Part shown: positions 24,695 to 33,669 of the stretch, piece by piece
Position numbering within the stretch: position 1 is the stretch's first letter
Layout: each line of letters starts with the position of its first letter
Source: JAVBLY01 sp031553035
Lineage (GTDB): Bacteria > Bacillota > Clostridia > Peptostreptococcales > Anaerovoracaceae
Assembly: GCA_031553035.1 (NCBI GenBank)
Contig: JAVBLY010000005.1
Span: 124,001-188,000, forward strand
Direction: 5' to 3'
DNA: 64,000 nt
Translations under genes and position numbers: made by a program
Notes under the pieces: generated by a model
What the model was told of the DNA's origin: nothing
Database searches by the model: none
Seen by the model: only the letters and a program-made list of their open reading frames with translations

Positions 24695-27046
24695 ATGATG
24701 AAAATTATCAAGAGAAATGGCAGTGAAGTGCCCTTTAACGGCCAGAAAATAAAAACAGCAATTGAAAATGCCATGCTGGAAACCACCGAAGGCGTGGATG
24801 AACCGCTTGCAGAAAACATTGTGAACGAGATCGAAAAACAGGTTGAAAAAAGCGAACGGAATGTGAATGTGGAAGATCTCCAGGATCTGGTTGAAGATTT
24901 TCTCATGGCCAGCAACCGAAAGGAAGTTGCCAAAAAATTCATCATATACAGATACGAACGTGACAAGACCAGGGACGCAAGAAAGAGAAGAGACGGCAGG
25001 ATCATATCCGATGAATTTGCCAGCAGATACAAGCATATGCCATCTCCCATGAATCAACTTGGAAGTTTTGTATATTACAGAACTTATTCAAGGTGGGTTC
25101 CTGAAGAGCTGAGAAGAGAATATTGGTGGGAAACAGTAAGAAGATCAGTGGAATATAACTGCAGCCTCGTCCCTACGTCAAAAGAAGAAGCTGAACAACT
25201 ATATAAAAATGTATTTGAAATGAAGCAGTTTTTATCAGGGCGGACATTCTGGGTAGGAAGCACCGATGTTTCCAAACATTACCCAATGTCAAATTTCAAC
25301 TGTTCTTTCCAGGTCATCGACAGCTTCAGTGCATTCAGAGATGTTTTCTACCTTCTTATGGTTGGATCAGGAGTGGGCATCAGAGTTCTCCAGTCCGATA
25401 TCGCCAAGCTGCCGCCGATCAGAAAAGATGTGGAGATCATTCATGAATCATATACTCCCATGCTCAAGAATCTGAGACAGGATTCGACTGCACTTGAATT
25501 TACACATAATGACACTGTGAAGATAACCATCGGAGACAGCAAGGAAGGCTGGGTCCAGTCTATGGAATACTTCCTCCGCGTCCACTACAGTACTGAATAC
25601 AGGAAGATAAATACTATCATCCTGAATTACGATCATGTAAGGAGCAAGGGAGAGAAACTCCAGACATTCGGAGGCACTGCCAGCGGACATGAGAGCATGA
25701 AGAATATGTTCTCAAAGATAACTAAGATAATCAGCAAAGCCGCCAAGAGAGACAGCAGTGACAAGACCACTCTGGAGCCGATAGACTGTCTTGATATCGC
25801 GAATATAATCGGCGAAAACGTTGTTGTAGGCGGAGTCAGAAGAACCGCCGAGATCGTTCTCGTCGATCAGGACGACAAAGAATGTATACAGGCCAAGAGC
25901 GAACTTTACAAGAAGGTGGACGAAAAATGGGTAATGGATCCGGAGATCGCACACAGACAGATGAGTAATAACTCCATTTACTATACGAGAAAACCAACGA
26001 GAGAAGGACTTCACTGGCATCTTCAGCAGATGCGATATTCAGGTGAGCCGGGCTGGGTAAATGAAATCGCAGGCAAGAAGAGAAGACCTAATTTCAACGG
26101 AGTCAATCCATGTGCTGAGATACTTCTTGACTCCAAAGGTTTATGTAATCTGACAAGTCTCAATGTCATGGCATTTGTTGATGGCGGAAAACTGGACAAG
26201 GAAAGTCTGCTTGATGCCCAGAGACTCTCTGCAAGGGCTGGTTACAGAATGACCTGTACCGAGCTTGAGATACCTGAATGGGATGCGGTACAGCAGAGAG
26301 ATAAGCTTCTGGGATGTTCGATCACGGGTTGGCAGGACATGGTCAACGCATGTCAGTTTGATATTCCGGAGCAAGAAGAGATTTTGAGAGATCTTAAGAA
26401 TGCTGCAAGAACTGCCGCCGAAGCATATGCGGAAGAACTTGGCATGGAAAAACCGCTACTTATCACAACAGTTAAGCCTGAAGGTACTTTGAGCCTGCTT
26501 CCTGTAGTATCGAGCGGTGTTCATTTCTCGCATGCTCCATATTTTGTCAGAAGGATCAGGATAAGCAGCGACGATCCTCTCGTTAAGGTATGCGAAGAAC
26601 TGGGCTATCCGGTATTTCCCGAAGTGGGACAGACCCTTGAAAACTGCACCACCAAGGTTGTGGAATTTCCGGTCAAAGCCCCCGAAGGCAAGATCAAAAG
26701 CGATGTAAGCGCTGTAGAACAGCTTGAGATATACAAGATGTTCATGGATAATTATGTGGAGCACAACTGTTCAATCACTGTCCATGTCAGGGATGAAGAG
26801 TGGGATGCAGTGGAAGACTGGGTATTTGAAAACTGGGATGATACTGTAGCACTTTCCTTCCTTCCGTTTGATGACAGTTTCTATGAACTTCTGCCGTTCG
26901 AAGAAATTACCGAAGAGGAATATGAGAAGAGAGTTGCCGTCATGAAGCCTTTCACCCCGTCTCTGATCTCAAAATATGAGAAAGAAGAAGTGGAATTCGA
27001 TATTGGAAATGATGGTTGCGAAGGCGGTGTTTGTCCTGTAAGATAG
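24695..27046 (+). CDS. nrdJ: Adenosylcobalamin-dependent ribonucleoside-triphosphate reductase (class II)
   Basis: 783 residues. An ATP-cone domain occupies 1-90 (KRNGSEVPFNGQKIKTAIENAM). The ten-stranded barrel follows with NCSFQVIDSF, VGSGVGIRVLQ, GGVRRTAEIVLVD, the finger-loop motif NPCAEILLDSKGLCNLTSLN and TVKPEGTLSLL. The final CEGGVCPVR supplies the thiol pair that re-reduces the active site. It makes dNTPs anaerobically or aerobically using B12. ATG 24695 follows AGAGG. Regulation by NrdR is read from the two boxes at the promoter. Confidence 0.95.
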   Translation: MMKIIKRNGSEVPFNGQKIKTAIENAMLETTEGVDEPLAENIVNEIEKQVEKSERNVNVEDLQDLVEDFLMASNRKEVAKKFIIYRYERDKTRDARKRRDGRIISDEFASRYKHMPSPMNQLGSFVYYRTYSRWVPEELRREYWWETVRRSVEYNCSLVPTSKEEAEQLYKNVFEMKQFLSGRTFWVGSTDVSKHYPMSNFNCSFQVIDSFSAFRDVFYLLMVGSGVGIRVLQSDIAKLPPIRKDVEIIHESYTPMLKNLRQDSTALEFTHNDTVKITIGDSKEGWVQSMEYFLRVHYSTEYRKINTIILNYDHVRSKGEKLQTFGGTASGHESMKNMFSKITKIISKAAKRDSSDKTTLEPIDCLDIANIIGENVVVGGVRRTAEIVLVDQDDKECIQAKSELYKKVDEKWVMDPEIAHRQMSNNSIYYTRKPTREGLHWHLQQMRYSGEPGWVNEIAGKKRRPNFNGVNPCAEILLDSKGLCNLTSLNVMAFVDGGKLDKESLLDAQRLSARAGYRMTCTELEIPEWDAVQQRDKLLGCSITGWQDMVNACQFDIPEQEEILRDLKNAARTAAEAYAEELGMEKPLLITTVKPEGTLSLLPVVSSGVHFSHAPYFVRRIRISSDDPLVKVCEELGYPVFPEVGQTLENCTTKVVEFPVKAPEGKIKSDVSAVEQLEIYKMFMDNYVEHNCSITVHVRDEEWDAVEDWVFENWDDTVALSFLPFDDSFYELLPFEEITEEEYEKRVAVMKPFTPSLISKYEKEEVEFDIGNDGCEGGVCPVR

Positions 27047-27092
27047 TAGATAATAATAATTTAACTATCAAACTAGTGGAGCGCGCACCTGA

Positions 27093-28637
27093 ATGTGGAA
27101 CAGAAAAGAACTTAAGACCGCAGGTAAAAAGTCCTTTAGAGCGGATTACTGGCAGGCAGTGATCGTCAGTCTTTTTGTAGTCATTCTGGCCAGTGTGCGC
27201 GGACTGTCAAGGATGGGTGAATTGAAAACCGGTCAAGCCCTTATCGATGTGGGATTTGGCAGGTTAGGGACATTTTTCACAGGGCTAAGTGAAACAGACA
27301 GTGAATCCATAGCTACTTATCTCGTTTCCAAGGCACATGCTTCCCAGGGGATTCTGGCTACAGTATTGAACGAAACAAGCGATTCCGGCTCTTTTTTATA
27401 CGGACTGGTCAACGGAGTAAACGATTTGCTTTTTAAAGACGGCATCAGCCATGGCATTATTCTTATTATTGCCGCAGTGGTGCTGTTTTTATATTGGTTT
27501 TTCTTCCAGAATATAATCCAGGTGGGCAAACACAGATTCTTCCTTGAAATGAGAATGTATCCCGAAACCAAGTTCAATCGTATACTTTTTGTTTACAGGA
27601 TAAAAAGGGTCCAGAATGTTGCCAAGGCGATGTTCATGGAATCTTTATTTCTCACTTTGTGGTGCCTCACCATCGTTGGCGGTTTTATAAAGCTTTATTC
27701 CTACAGGATGGTCCCCAAAATCCTCGCGGAGAACCCGAGCATTTCATGGCGGGATGCGATACTGACAAGCAGAAAAATGATGGACGGACATAAGTGGAGG
27801 ACATTTTTACTGGATCTCTCATTCCTCGGCTGGATGATATTATCATTCATAACCTTCGGTCTGGTTTCTGTATTCTATGTCCATCCTTATCGGGAAGCTA
27901 CGGACGTTGAACTTTATATGGCTCTCAGGGAAAATGAACTTGCCGAAGACAAATCGGCCGAGAAAATTTTCAATGACGATTTTTTGACAGAAAAACCTGT
28001 CGGTAAATACCATGCCGGGCAGGAAGACGAAGAGAACAACGAGTATCCCATTGCATTATTCAGTGTGCCGGACAGGCATAAGAGCCTTATGCAGAATCTG
28101 GACCCAAAGAGAAAATATTCAATTACAGATCTCATCCTGCTGTTTTTCTCACTTTGCATGGTCGGATATTTTTATGAAGTGATCTACTACATAGTTGCAA
28201 TAGGGGAGGTGGTCAACAGAGGAACCATGTACGGCCCCTGGCTTCCTATTTATGGTATCGGTGGCATAGTTACACTTCTTCTATTAAGAAGATGGGCCGA
28301 CAAGCCTGTGATCACATTCAGCGCTGCCTTCGTCTTAAGTGGAGTCATCGAATATTTCACCGCCTGGTATCTGGAGACGTTCAAGCATGTCAAATGGTGG
28401 GACTACACGGGATTTTTCTGTAATATAGACGGCAGGGTCTGCCTCGAACAACTTATCGTATTCGGACTGGCATGCTGTCTCAATATCTATATCGTATCAC
28501 CGTTCCTTGCCGGGGTGTTCGAAAAATTGTCGAAGAAGACGATAATTTTCCTTTGCATCCTTCTTGTTGTTCTGTTCACAGCGGACTTTATTCTGTCGAT
28601 TAATCATCCGAATATGGCTGCAGGTGTCCCTGCATAG
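27093..28637 (+). CDS. Membrane protein: DUF975-like domain plus putative ABC-transporter type IV domain
   Basis: 514 residues. Residues 1-280 resemble the DUF975/YesL-like membrane family (MWNRKELKTAGKKSFRADYWQ, several helices, HPYREATDVELY at its end). After a ~70-residue hydrophilic linker, residues ~355-500 carry five helices of the PF06541 'ABC_trans_CmpB' type (FFSLCMVGYFYEVIYYIV, RGTMYGPWLPIYGIGGI, FVLSGVIEYFTAWYLE, KWWDYTGFFCNIDGRVCL). Despite that family name no transport is shown. It follows nrdJ by 46 bp and may share its transcript. Function unknown. Confidence 0.75.
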   Translation: MWNRKELKTAGKKSFRADYWQAVIVSLFVVILASVRGLSRMGELKTGQALIDVGFGRLGTFFTGLSETDSESIATYLVSKAHASQGILATVLNETSDSGSFLYGLVNGVNDLLFKDGISHGIILIIAAVVLFLYWFFFQNIIQVGKHRFFLEMRMYPETKFNRILFVYRIKRVQNVAKAMFMESLFLTLWCLTIVGGFIKLYSYRMVPKILAENPSISWRDAILTSRKMMDGHKWRTFLLDLSFLGWMILSFITFGLVSVFYVHPYREATDVELYMALRENELAEDKSAEKIFNDDFLTEKPVGKYHAGQEDEENNEYPIALFSVPDRHKSLMQNLDPKRKYSITDLILLFFSLCMVGYFYEVIYYIVAIGEVVNRGTMYGPWLPIYGIGGIVTLLLLRRWADKPVITFSAAFVLSGVIEYFTAWYLETFKHVKWWDYTGFFCNIDGRVCLEQLIVFGLACCLNIYIVSPFLAGVFEKLSKKTIIFLCILLVVLFTADFILSINHPNMAAGVPA

Positions 28638-28729
28638 TTTTTAATTTTATTTTTTTAGGGTATAATTGATATATAAATAAAATTATTTATAATTATTTGT
28701 ACAGAATTTTTCAGTAGAAAGGGAAAAAT

Positions 28730-29035
28730 ATGAAAGACTATACACATATCGACAGGGTAGAATCACAGGACGGCGGAATATCAAATGTTTTTTTAAGAGA
28801 AAACAGACATGTCGCCATTGAAATAACTAAGCTGGCGGACAAATTCAGAGCAGAAATCTATCATGTATACAGCGGTGATCCAGCGGATGCTCCGGTCAAA
28901 AAACATAAGAGCCTGATCAATAAAATCGAGAATAACGATGCCAATGACGTTCTGGAAAACGCTCTTGGCTGGATAGATGACAATGAAGATATGATACCGA
29001 AACCTGCAGAAATATCAGAGCCCGGCAAGAAGTAG
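28730..29035 (+). CDS. Small hypothetical protein
   Basis: 101 residues, acidic and soluble, no transmembrane segment or motif recognised (MKDYTHIDRVESQDGG..., TKLADKFRAEIYHVY). ATG 28730 has AAAGGG 8 bases upstream, and TATAAT at 28661-28666 may be its -10 box. It lies 17 bp before the DUF523 gene, likely in one transcript. I do not recognise it. Confidence 0.65.
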   Translation: MKDYTHIDRVESQDGGISNVFLRENRHVAIEITKLADKFRAEIYHVYSGDPADAPVKKHKSLINKIENNDANDVLENALGWIDDNEDMIPKPAEISEPGKK

Positions 29036-29052
29036 ACCAGAAGGGGGAAATC

Positions 29053-29532
29053 ATGAAGAAAATACTGGTGAGTGAGTGTTTGTACGGAGATCGAATCGTC
29101 AGATATGATGCAGGTGACTGCACCGAAACAGATCCTAGATTCCTCAAATGGAAAGAGGAGGGGCGGCTCATTAAAGTTTGCCCGGAGGTATTCGGAGGAC
29201 TTCCAACGCCGAGACCGGATTCTCAAAGGCAGAAGGATGGCAGAATCCTCGCCAGTAGCGGAGAGGATGTAACAAAAGAATATACCATAGGTGCTGAGGA
29301 AGCCTTAAGGCTTGCCAAAGAAAATGATGTTGCCTTCTGCATCATGAAGCTTGACAGCCCTTCCTGCGGTAGTCAGTATATCTATGACGGATCTTTCAGC
29401 GGGGAAAAAATCGAAGGTCTTGGACTGGCAGTTGAATACCTGAGAGACGGAGGGTTCACTGTATTTGGTGAAAACGAACTGGATGAAGCCGAAAGAAGGC
29501 TTAGAGACGTTGAACGGGGATTGATAAAATAA
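29053..29532 (+). CDS. DUF523 family protein
   Basis: 159 residues beginning KKILVSECLYGDRIVRYDAG, with CPEVFGGLPTPRPDSQ and MKLDSPSCGSQYIYDGSFSG, the conserved Cys/Pro/Gly motifs of DUF523. The family is widespread in Firmicutes and of unknown biochemical role; conserved cysteines suggest metal or Fe-S binding. AAGGGGG precedes ATG 29053. Confidence 0.9.
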   Translation: MKKILVSECLYGDRIVRYDAGDCTETDPRFLKWKEEGRLIKVCPEVFGGLPTPRPDSQRQKDGRILASSGEDVTKEYTIGAEEALRLAKENDVAFCIMKLDSPSCGSQYIYDGSFSGEKIEGLGLAVEYLRDGGFTVFGENELDEAERRLRDVERGLIK

Positions 29533-29561
29533 AATCCGGAACAAATTAAGATAGAGTCAAA

Positions 29562-29600
29562 AAAACATCCTCATTCCCACAGGAATGAGGATGTTTTGAT
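29562..29600. terminator. Bidirectional terminator
   Basis: A perfect 16-bp stem AAAACATCCTCATTCC (29562-29577) / GGAATGAGGATGTTTT (29582-29597) with loop CACA, A-rich on the left and T-rich on the right. It separates the convergent DUF523 and hydantoinase genes. Confidence 0.95.
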
Positions 29601-29611
29601 TTTAGACTGTA

Positions 29612-31033
29612 CTATTTAACCATTGTGAGATCAGGTGATGTGAATTTGACTCGGTTCTGTTTTACGAGTTTGCCAGCACCCTTTGCTCCCAGGAATTTGC
29701 CATCCTTGAATACAAGATTCCCTCTTGAATATGTTGCCTGAGGATAGCCCTTGAGTTTTGAGCCTTCCCATATGATGTTATCTGTAAGGCCGTGCATCTT
29801 GCTGTTTGTGATGGTGAAGCTCTTCTTAGGATCGTAAATTACGATGTCAGCATCTCTGCCCGCTTCGATAGCACCTTTTTTGCCGCTGATCCCGAACATC
29901 TTAGCAACGTTGGTTGAACACAGTTCAACTGCTTTGTTGAATGTTATCCTTCCCTTGTTTGCCTCAGACAGAATATAAGGATACATATTCTCGATTCCTG
30001 CACATCCGTTTGGAATAGTTGTGAAGTTGCCCGGCTTGCCGTCCTTGGTTTTGATTCCCCAGTCTTTTTCGGCCTTCTTGAACGGGCAGTGGTCGGTAGC
30101 AATGGTAGTGATGTCGCCTCTCTTTATACCGTCCCAGAGAGCATTCTGTGATTCTTTGCCCTTCATTGGAGGCGAGCAGACGAAGTCTCTTCCTCTTTTT
30201 CTTTTGTAAACTTCGCTTGTGAAGTTCAGATACTGTGGACAGGTTTCGGCAAATATCGGATAACCTTCGTCTCTTGCCTGCGTTACAGCATCCATACCCT
30301 GTTTACATGCCAGGTGTACGATATAGAGTGAAGTTCCTGCCATCTTAGCAAGGTTGATAGCCCTTACATCTGCTTCGCCTTCAACTTTTTCGTTCTTGGA
30401 CATGTAGTGCCACCATGCATCGGTTTTTCCTTCAGAGAGATACTCCTGAATAAGTACATTATTCACGTCTCTGTTCTCAGCATGTACTGCTACCAGTGCG
30501 CCGATCTCCTTACCCTTTTGAAGTGTTTTGAAGAACTGACCGTCATCCACGCCGAAGTCATATACCATAAAAACTTTGAAGGACGTGATACCTTCTTTAG
30601 CAACTGCTTCCATTGAATCCAGCATCTTGTCGTTAGTAGCATCACCGACACCTATATGGAAAGAATAATCTACACAAGCCTGGGGCTCTGCTATTTTATT
30701 CCTTCGCTTGAAGGTATCCAGCATGGATTCACCGGGAGACTGAAGGGCAAAATCGAATACGGTGGTCGTACCGCCGCATGCCGCAGATCTTGTGCCGCTT
30801 TCATAGTCATCCGTTGAAATAGTTCCTCCAAACGGCATTGCCAGATGTGTGTGGGCATCGATAGCGCCCGGTAAAATAAGCTTACCGCTGCAGTCGATCA
30901 CTTCGGTATTTTTGTCCGGTTTGATTCCGGTTCCGATCTGAACGATCTTTTCGCCTTTAACCGCAACATCCGCTTTGAATGTCTGAGTAGCTGTAACTAC
31001 TTTTCCGCCTTTGAATAGTTTGTCTATTGCCAT
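29612..31033 (-). CDS. hydA: Dihydropyrimidinase / D-hydantoinase
   Basis: 473 residues, amidohydrolase superfamily. The binuclear metal site is visible: DAHTHL near H59/H61, the carboxylated lysine in TSFKVFMVYD, AVHAENRD, YIVHLAC, and the catalytic Asp in ATDHCPF. The enzyme opens the ring of dihydrouracil, dihydrothymine or 5-substituted hydantoins to N-carbamoyl amino acids. It lies downstream of an NCS1 permease on the same strand. AGGAGAG stands before ATG 31033. No beta-ureidopropionase or dihydropyrimidine dehydrogenase is adjacent, so the natural substrate is open. Confidence 0.92.
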   Translation of the reverse strand: MAIDKLFKGGKVVTATQTFKADVAVKGEKIVQIGTGIKPDKNTEVIDCSGKLILPGAIDAHTHLAMPFGGTISTDDYESGTRSAACGGTTTVFDFALQSPGESMLDTFKRRNKIAEPQACVDYSFHIGVGDATNDKMLDSMEAVAKEGITSFKVFMVYDFGVDDGQFFKTLQKGKEIGALVAVHAENRDVNNVLIQEYLSEGKTDAWWHYMSKNEKVEGEADVRAINLAKMAGTSLYIVHLACKQGMDAVTQARDEGYPIFAETCPQYLNFTSEVYKRKRGRDFVCSPPMKGKESQNALWDGIKRGDITTIATDHCPFKKAEKDWGIKTKDGKPGNFTTIPNGCAGIENMYPYILSEANKGRITFNKAVELCSTNVAKMFGISGKKGAIEAGRDADIVIYDPKKSFTITNSKMHGLTDNIIWEGSKLKGYPQATYSRGNLVFKDGKFLGAKGAGKLVKQNRVKFTSPDLTMVK

Positions 31034-31064
31034 ATAATTCTCTCCTTCCTACATTTTATTGAGA

Positions 31065-31095
31065 TAAAGAAGAAGCCCGGTGAAAGGCTTCTTCT
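31065..31095 (-). terminator. Intercistronic hairpin between permease and hydantoinase
   Basis: AGAAGAAGCC (31068-31077) / GGCTTCTTCT (31086-31095), loop 8 nt. Read on the minus strand it is followed by only TTTATC, so it is a weak terminator or an mRNA-processing/stability element that would lower hydA relative to the permease. Confidence 0.55.
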
Positions 31096-31121
31096 ATTGT
31101 TGACATTAAATGTCGTCGTTA

Positions 31122-32723
31122 TTACATTGCTTTTTCTGTAAATCCGTCATATTCTTCCTGTGTTACATCTGATTTTCCTTTCATGCTTGTCTGCATTAGC
31201 AGGATGTAAAGGAAGAATCCTATTACGAATGACCAGATGTAGTTGATGGAGTTGACAAACTTCATGAATGCGAAGTCTACTCCGAAGTACCATAGAAGCG
31301 GGAATATGAACGCAACTGCCCATGCGATGATTGCAGCCCAGTTTATTCCGCCGCTGTACCAGTATCTTCCGCCTTCTCCTACAAAGAGACCTGCAACGTC
31401 GACTCTCTTCTTCTTGACGATGAAGTAGTCAGCGATGAATATAGCAGCAACTGGAGCGAGAATCGTTCCGTATGCGTTCATCCAGGTGAAGTATGCTGCA
31501 CCTGAACCGTATATCCACCAAGCCTGCAGGATGAAGAATGCAATCAAGATGGTTATAACAACACCCTTCTTATAAGAGATCCTTGTTGGTGAAATGTTGG
31601 AAATTCCGTTTGCCGGAGCTACAACGTTTGCAGCCACGCAGGTCGTGATGGTAGCCATGATAACGCCGATTGCAGCAACAAGTACGATTACCGGATTTTC
31701 AAGGAAGTAGAATACTCCGGTCGGGTCGAACAGTGCAACAGGTTCGCCTGTAACAGGGTCAACTGCCAGTGCTGCAAGCTTTGTAGCCTGTGCAAAGTAA
31801 GCACCAACGAATGCGCAGAATGCCATTGGTATAGGCATACCGATAAGCTGTCCCCAGAACTGATCCTTCTGTGATCTTGCATATCTTGAAAAGTCAGGGA
31901 TATTCAGAGCCATTGTAGCCCAGAATGCGATATTGCCCATTAGTCCGCCGAGGAATACGAATGCGAATCCGCCGCTTCCCGCAATTAGAGCATCGTCGTT
32001 TGGCTGTGCCATTACCTCCCAGAATCCATATCCTACGCCTGAAGCCTTAGAGTATGACCATATAAGAAGAGCGATCATAACTACGATAAGGATAGGTCCG
32101 CCAATATTCTGTACCCATTTGATCTGATCCATACCTTTATAAGCTACCCAACCTACGAATAGCATGAAAATTATGTACCCGATAAATGTTCCGACGGGAG
32201 CTACCTGCATTCCGCCCCATGAAGGAAGGTTCATTACCCATGTCGGGTCGTTGAATCCTCTTGCAAAAACGCCGATCATAGCAGCAACAGCGCCGCCGCC
32301 GACCCATGCCTGTACTGCACACCAGCCGCAGGCTGTAAGTGCTCTTAAGAGTGCAGGGAGCTGAGCTCCTTTAGACCCGAAAGTCAGTCTTGCAAACAGA
32401 GGGAATGGGATACCGTATTTGGTACCAATGTGCGAGTTCATTTGAATGGGCACAAGAATAAGAAGGTTACCAAGTGCTACATTGAATACAGCTAACCATG
32501 GTGAAACGCCCATACCTATAAGTCCGGATGCTAACGATAAGGAAGGAATACAGATAGCCATTCCTACCCATAACATGGATATGTTGTATGTTGTCCATGT
32601 TCTTTCAGCAACTGATGATGGTGCCAAGTCTTCATTATAATACTTGGAGCTCACCAGCTCTGCGCGAGCCGCATCTGTTAATTCGTACAGACCGCCTCGA
32701 TCTTTCTGTGTGTATGTTGCCAT
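31122..32723 (-). CDS. NCS1 family nucleobase/hydantoin:cation symporter
   Basis: 533 residues from ATG 32723, preceded by AGGAGG; an upstream in-frame start at 32774 has none and is in the promoter. Twelve hydrophobic helices; NCS1 hallmarks are TWTTYNISMLWVGMAI near the N-terminus, GLIGMGVSPWLAV, HIGTKYGIPFPLFARLTFG, GWCAVQAWVGGGAV, NIAFWATMALNIPDFSRYA. Members import uracil, allantoin, cytosine or benzyl-hydantoin with Na+ or H+. Pairing with hydantoinase suggests a hydantoin or dihydropyrimidine substrate. Confidence 0.92.
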   Translation of the reverse strand: MATYTQKDRGGLYELTDAARAELVSSKYYNEDLAPSSVAERTWTTYNISMLWVGMAICIPSLSLASGLIGMGVSPWLAVFNVALGNLLILVPIQMNSHIGTKYGIPFPLFARLTFGSKGAQLPALLRALTACGWCAVQAWVGGGAVAAMIGVFARGFNDPTWVMNLPSWGGMQVAPVGTFIGYIIFMLFVGWVAYKGMDQIKWVQNIGGPILIVVMIALLIWSYSKASGVGYGFWEVMAQPNDDALIAGSGGFAFVFLGGLMGNIAFWATMALNIPDFSRYARSQKDQFWGQLIGMPIPMAFCAFVGAYFAQATKLAALAVDPVTGEPVALFDPTGVFYFLENPVIVLVAAIGVIMATITTCVAANVVAPANGISNISPTRISYKKGVVITILIAFFILQAWWIYGSGAAYFTWMNAYGTILAPVAAIFIADYFIVKKKRVDVAGLFVGEGGRYWYSGGINWAAIIAWAVAFIFPLLWYFGVDFAFMKFVNSINYIWSFVIGFFLYILLMQTSMKGKSDVTQEEYDGFTEKAM

Positions 32724-32762
32724 AAAACACCTCCTAAAAAATAAGTAATAATTACCAAACTC

Positions 32763-32791
32763 ATTATACTGCAACTATATTACAAAGTAAA
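32763..32791 (-). promoter_or_regulatory. Promoter of the NCS1 permease-hydantoinase operon
   Basis: Minus strand: TTTACT (32791-32786), 17-bp spacer, TATAAT (32768-32763). Confidence 0.65.
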
Positions 32792-32907
32792 CGAAAAACG
32801 CGAAAAATTAAAGGTTTTTGAGACTATTTTGATTGAAAATAACTACTATATAGTGTGGCGTAAAGTATAATGTATACATAAATGCTGTGGAGCAAGATTA
32901 AAGTACA

Positions 32908-32916
32908 TGGTATAAT
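32908..32916 (+). promoter_or_regulatory. Extended -10 promoter of nth
   Basis: TGG-TATAAT (TGN-TATAAT), 35 bases before ATG 32951. No convincing -35 box, which extended -10 promoters can lack. Confidence 0.5.
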
Positions 32917-32950
32917 CAGTTATAAATGAACATAAAGGAAGTGCATAGTA

Positions 32951-33592
32951 ATGAGATTCAAAAAAATGAGCAATGAAGATGTGATGTGGATACTGGATAA
33001 ACTGAGAGAAATGTATCCCGATGCTGAATGTGCACTTACTCACAGGAATGTCTGGGAACTGACCGTTTCTGTGGTTTTGTCCGCTCAGACAACTGATGTG
33101 AGCGTTAACAAGGTGACCGGGGCCCTATTTGAAAAATATCCTGGCCCGGAAACTCTGGCGGTAGCGTCACAGGATGAAGTCGCCGGCCTGATCAGAAAGA
33201 TCGGCATGTACAAGACAAAGTCGAAGAATATCATCAATCTGGCTAAGATGATTATGGATGAGTACGATGGAAAAGTTCCGGGAGATTTTGACGAGCTTGT
33301 AAAACTTCCCGGTGTAGGCCGAAAAACAGCAAATGTCGTTCTTGCTGTTGGATTCGGGGAGCAGAGGATCGCTGTGGATACCCATGTTTTCCGAGTGAGC
33401 AACCGAATTGGCTTCTGCCATGAAAAAGACGTGCTGAAAACCGAGCTCGCCCTCCAGAAGATTATCCCTCATGACAGATGGACCGAAAGTCATCACAGTC
33501 TCATATGGCACGGCAGAAAGATATGTCATGCAAGGAAGCCTGAATGTGATACCTGCCCCATCAATACAAAATGCCGATACCTGTTTACATGA
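32951..33592 (+). CDS. nth: Endonuclease III
   Basis: 213 residues. The helix-hairpin-helix LPGVGRKTANVVL carries the catalytic lysine and VDTHVFRVSNRIG the catalytic aspartate. The C-terminal [4Fe-4S] loop has the spacing C-x6-C-x2-C-x5-C (CHARKPECDTCPINTKC). It removes oxidised pyrimidines and cleaves the AP site. ATG 32951 has AAGGAAG upstream. Confidence 0.96.
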   Translation: MRFKKMSNEDVMWILDKLREMYPDAECALTHRNVWELTVSVVLSAQTTDVSVNKVTGALFEKYPGPETLAVASQDEVAGLIRKIGMYKTKSKNIINLAKMIMDEYDGKVPGDFDELVKLPGVGRKTANVVLAVGFGEQRIAVDTHVFRVSNRIGFCHEKDVLKTELALQKIIPHDRWTESHHSLIWHGRKICHARKPECDTCPINTKCRYLFT

Positions 33593-33611
33593 TGGTAAAA
33601 TATGGTATAAT
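33584..33611 (+). promoter_or_regulatory. Promoter of the CpaE-like ATPase gene
   Basis: TTTACA (33584-33589), 16-bp spacer, TATAAT (33606-33611) with an extended TGG. The -35 box overlaps the end of nth. Confidence 0.6.
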
Positions 33612-33669
33612 AATGGAAATAAATGGGAATTGTTTCCGCAAGCAAGACATTTGAAGGGAGAAAAATGTT

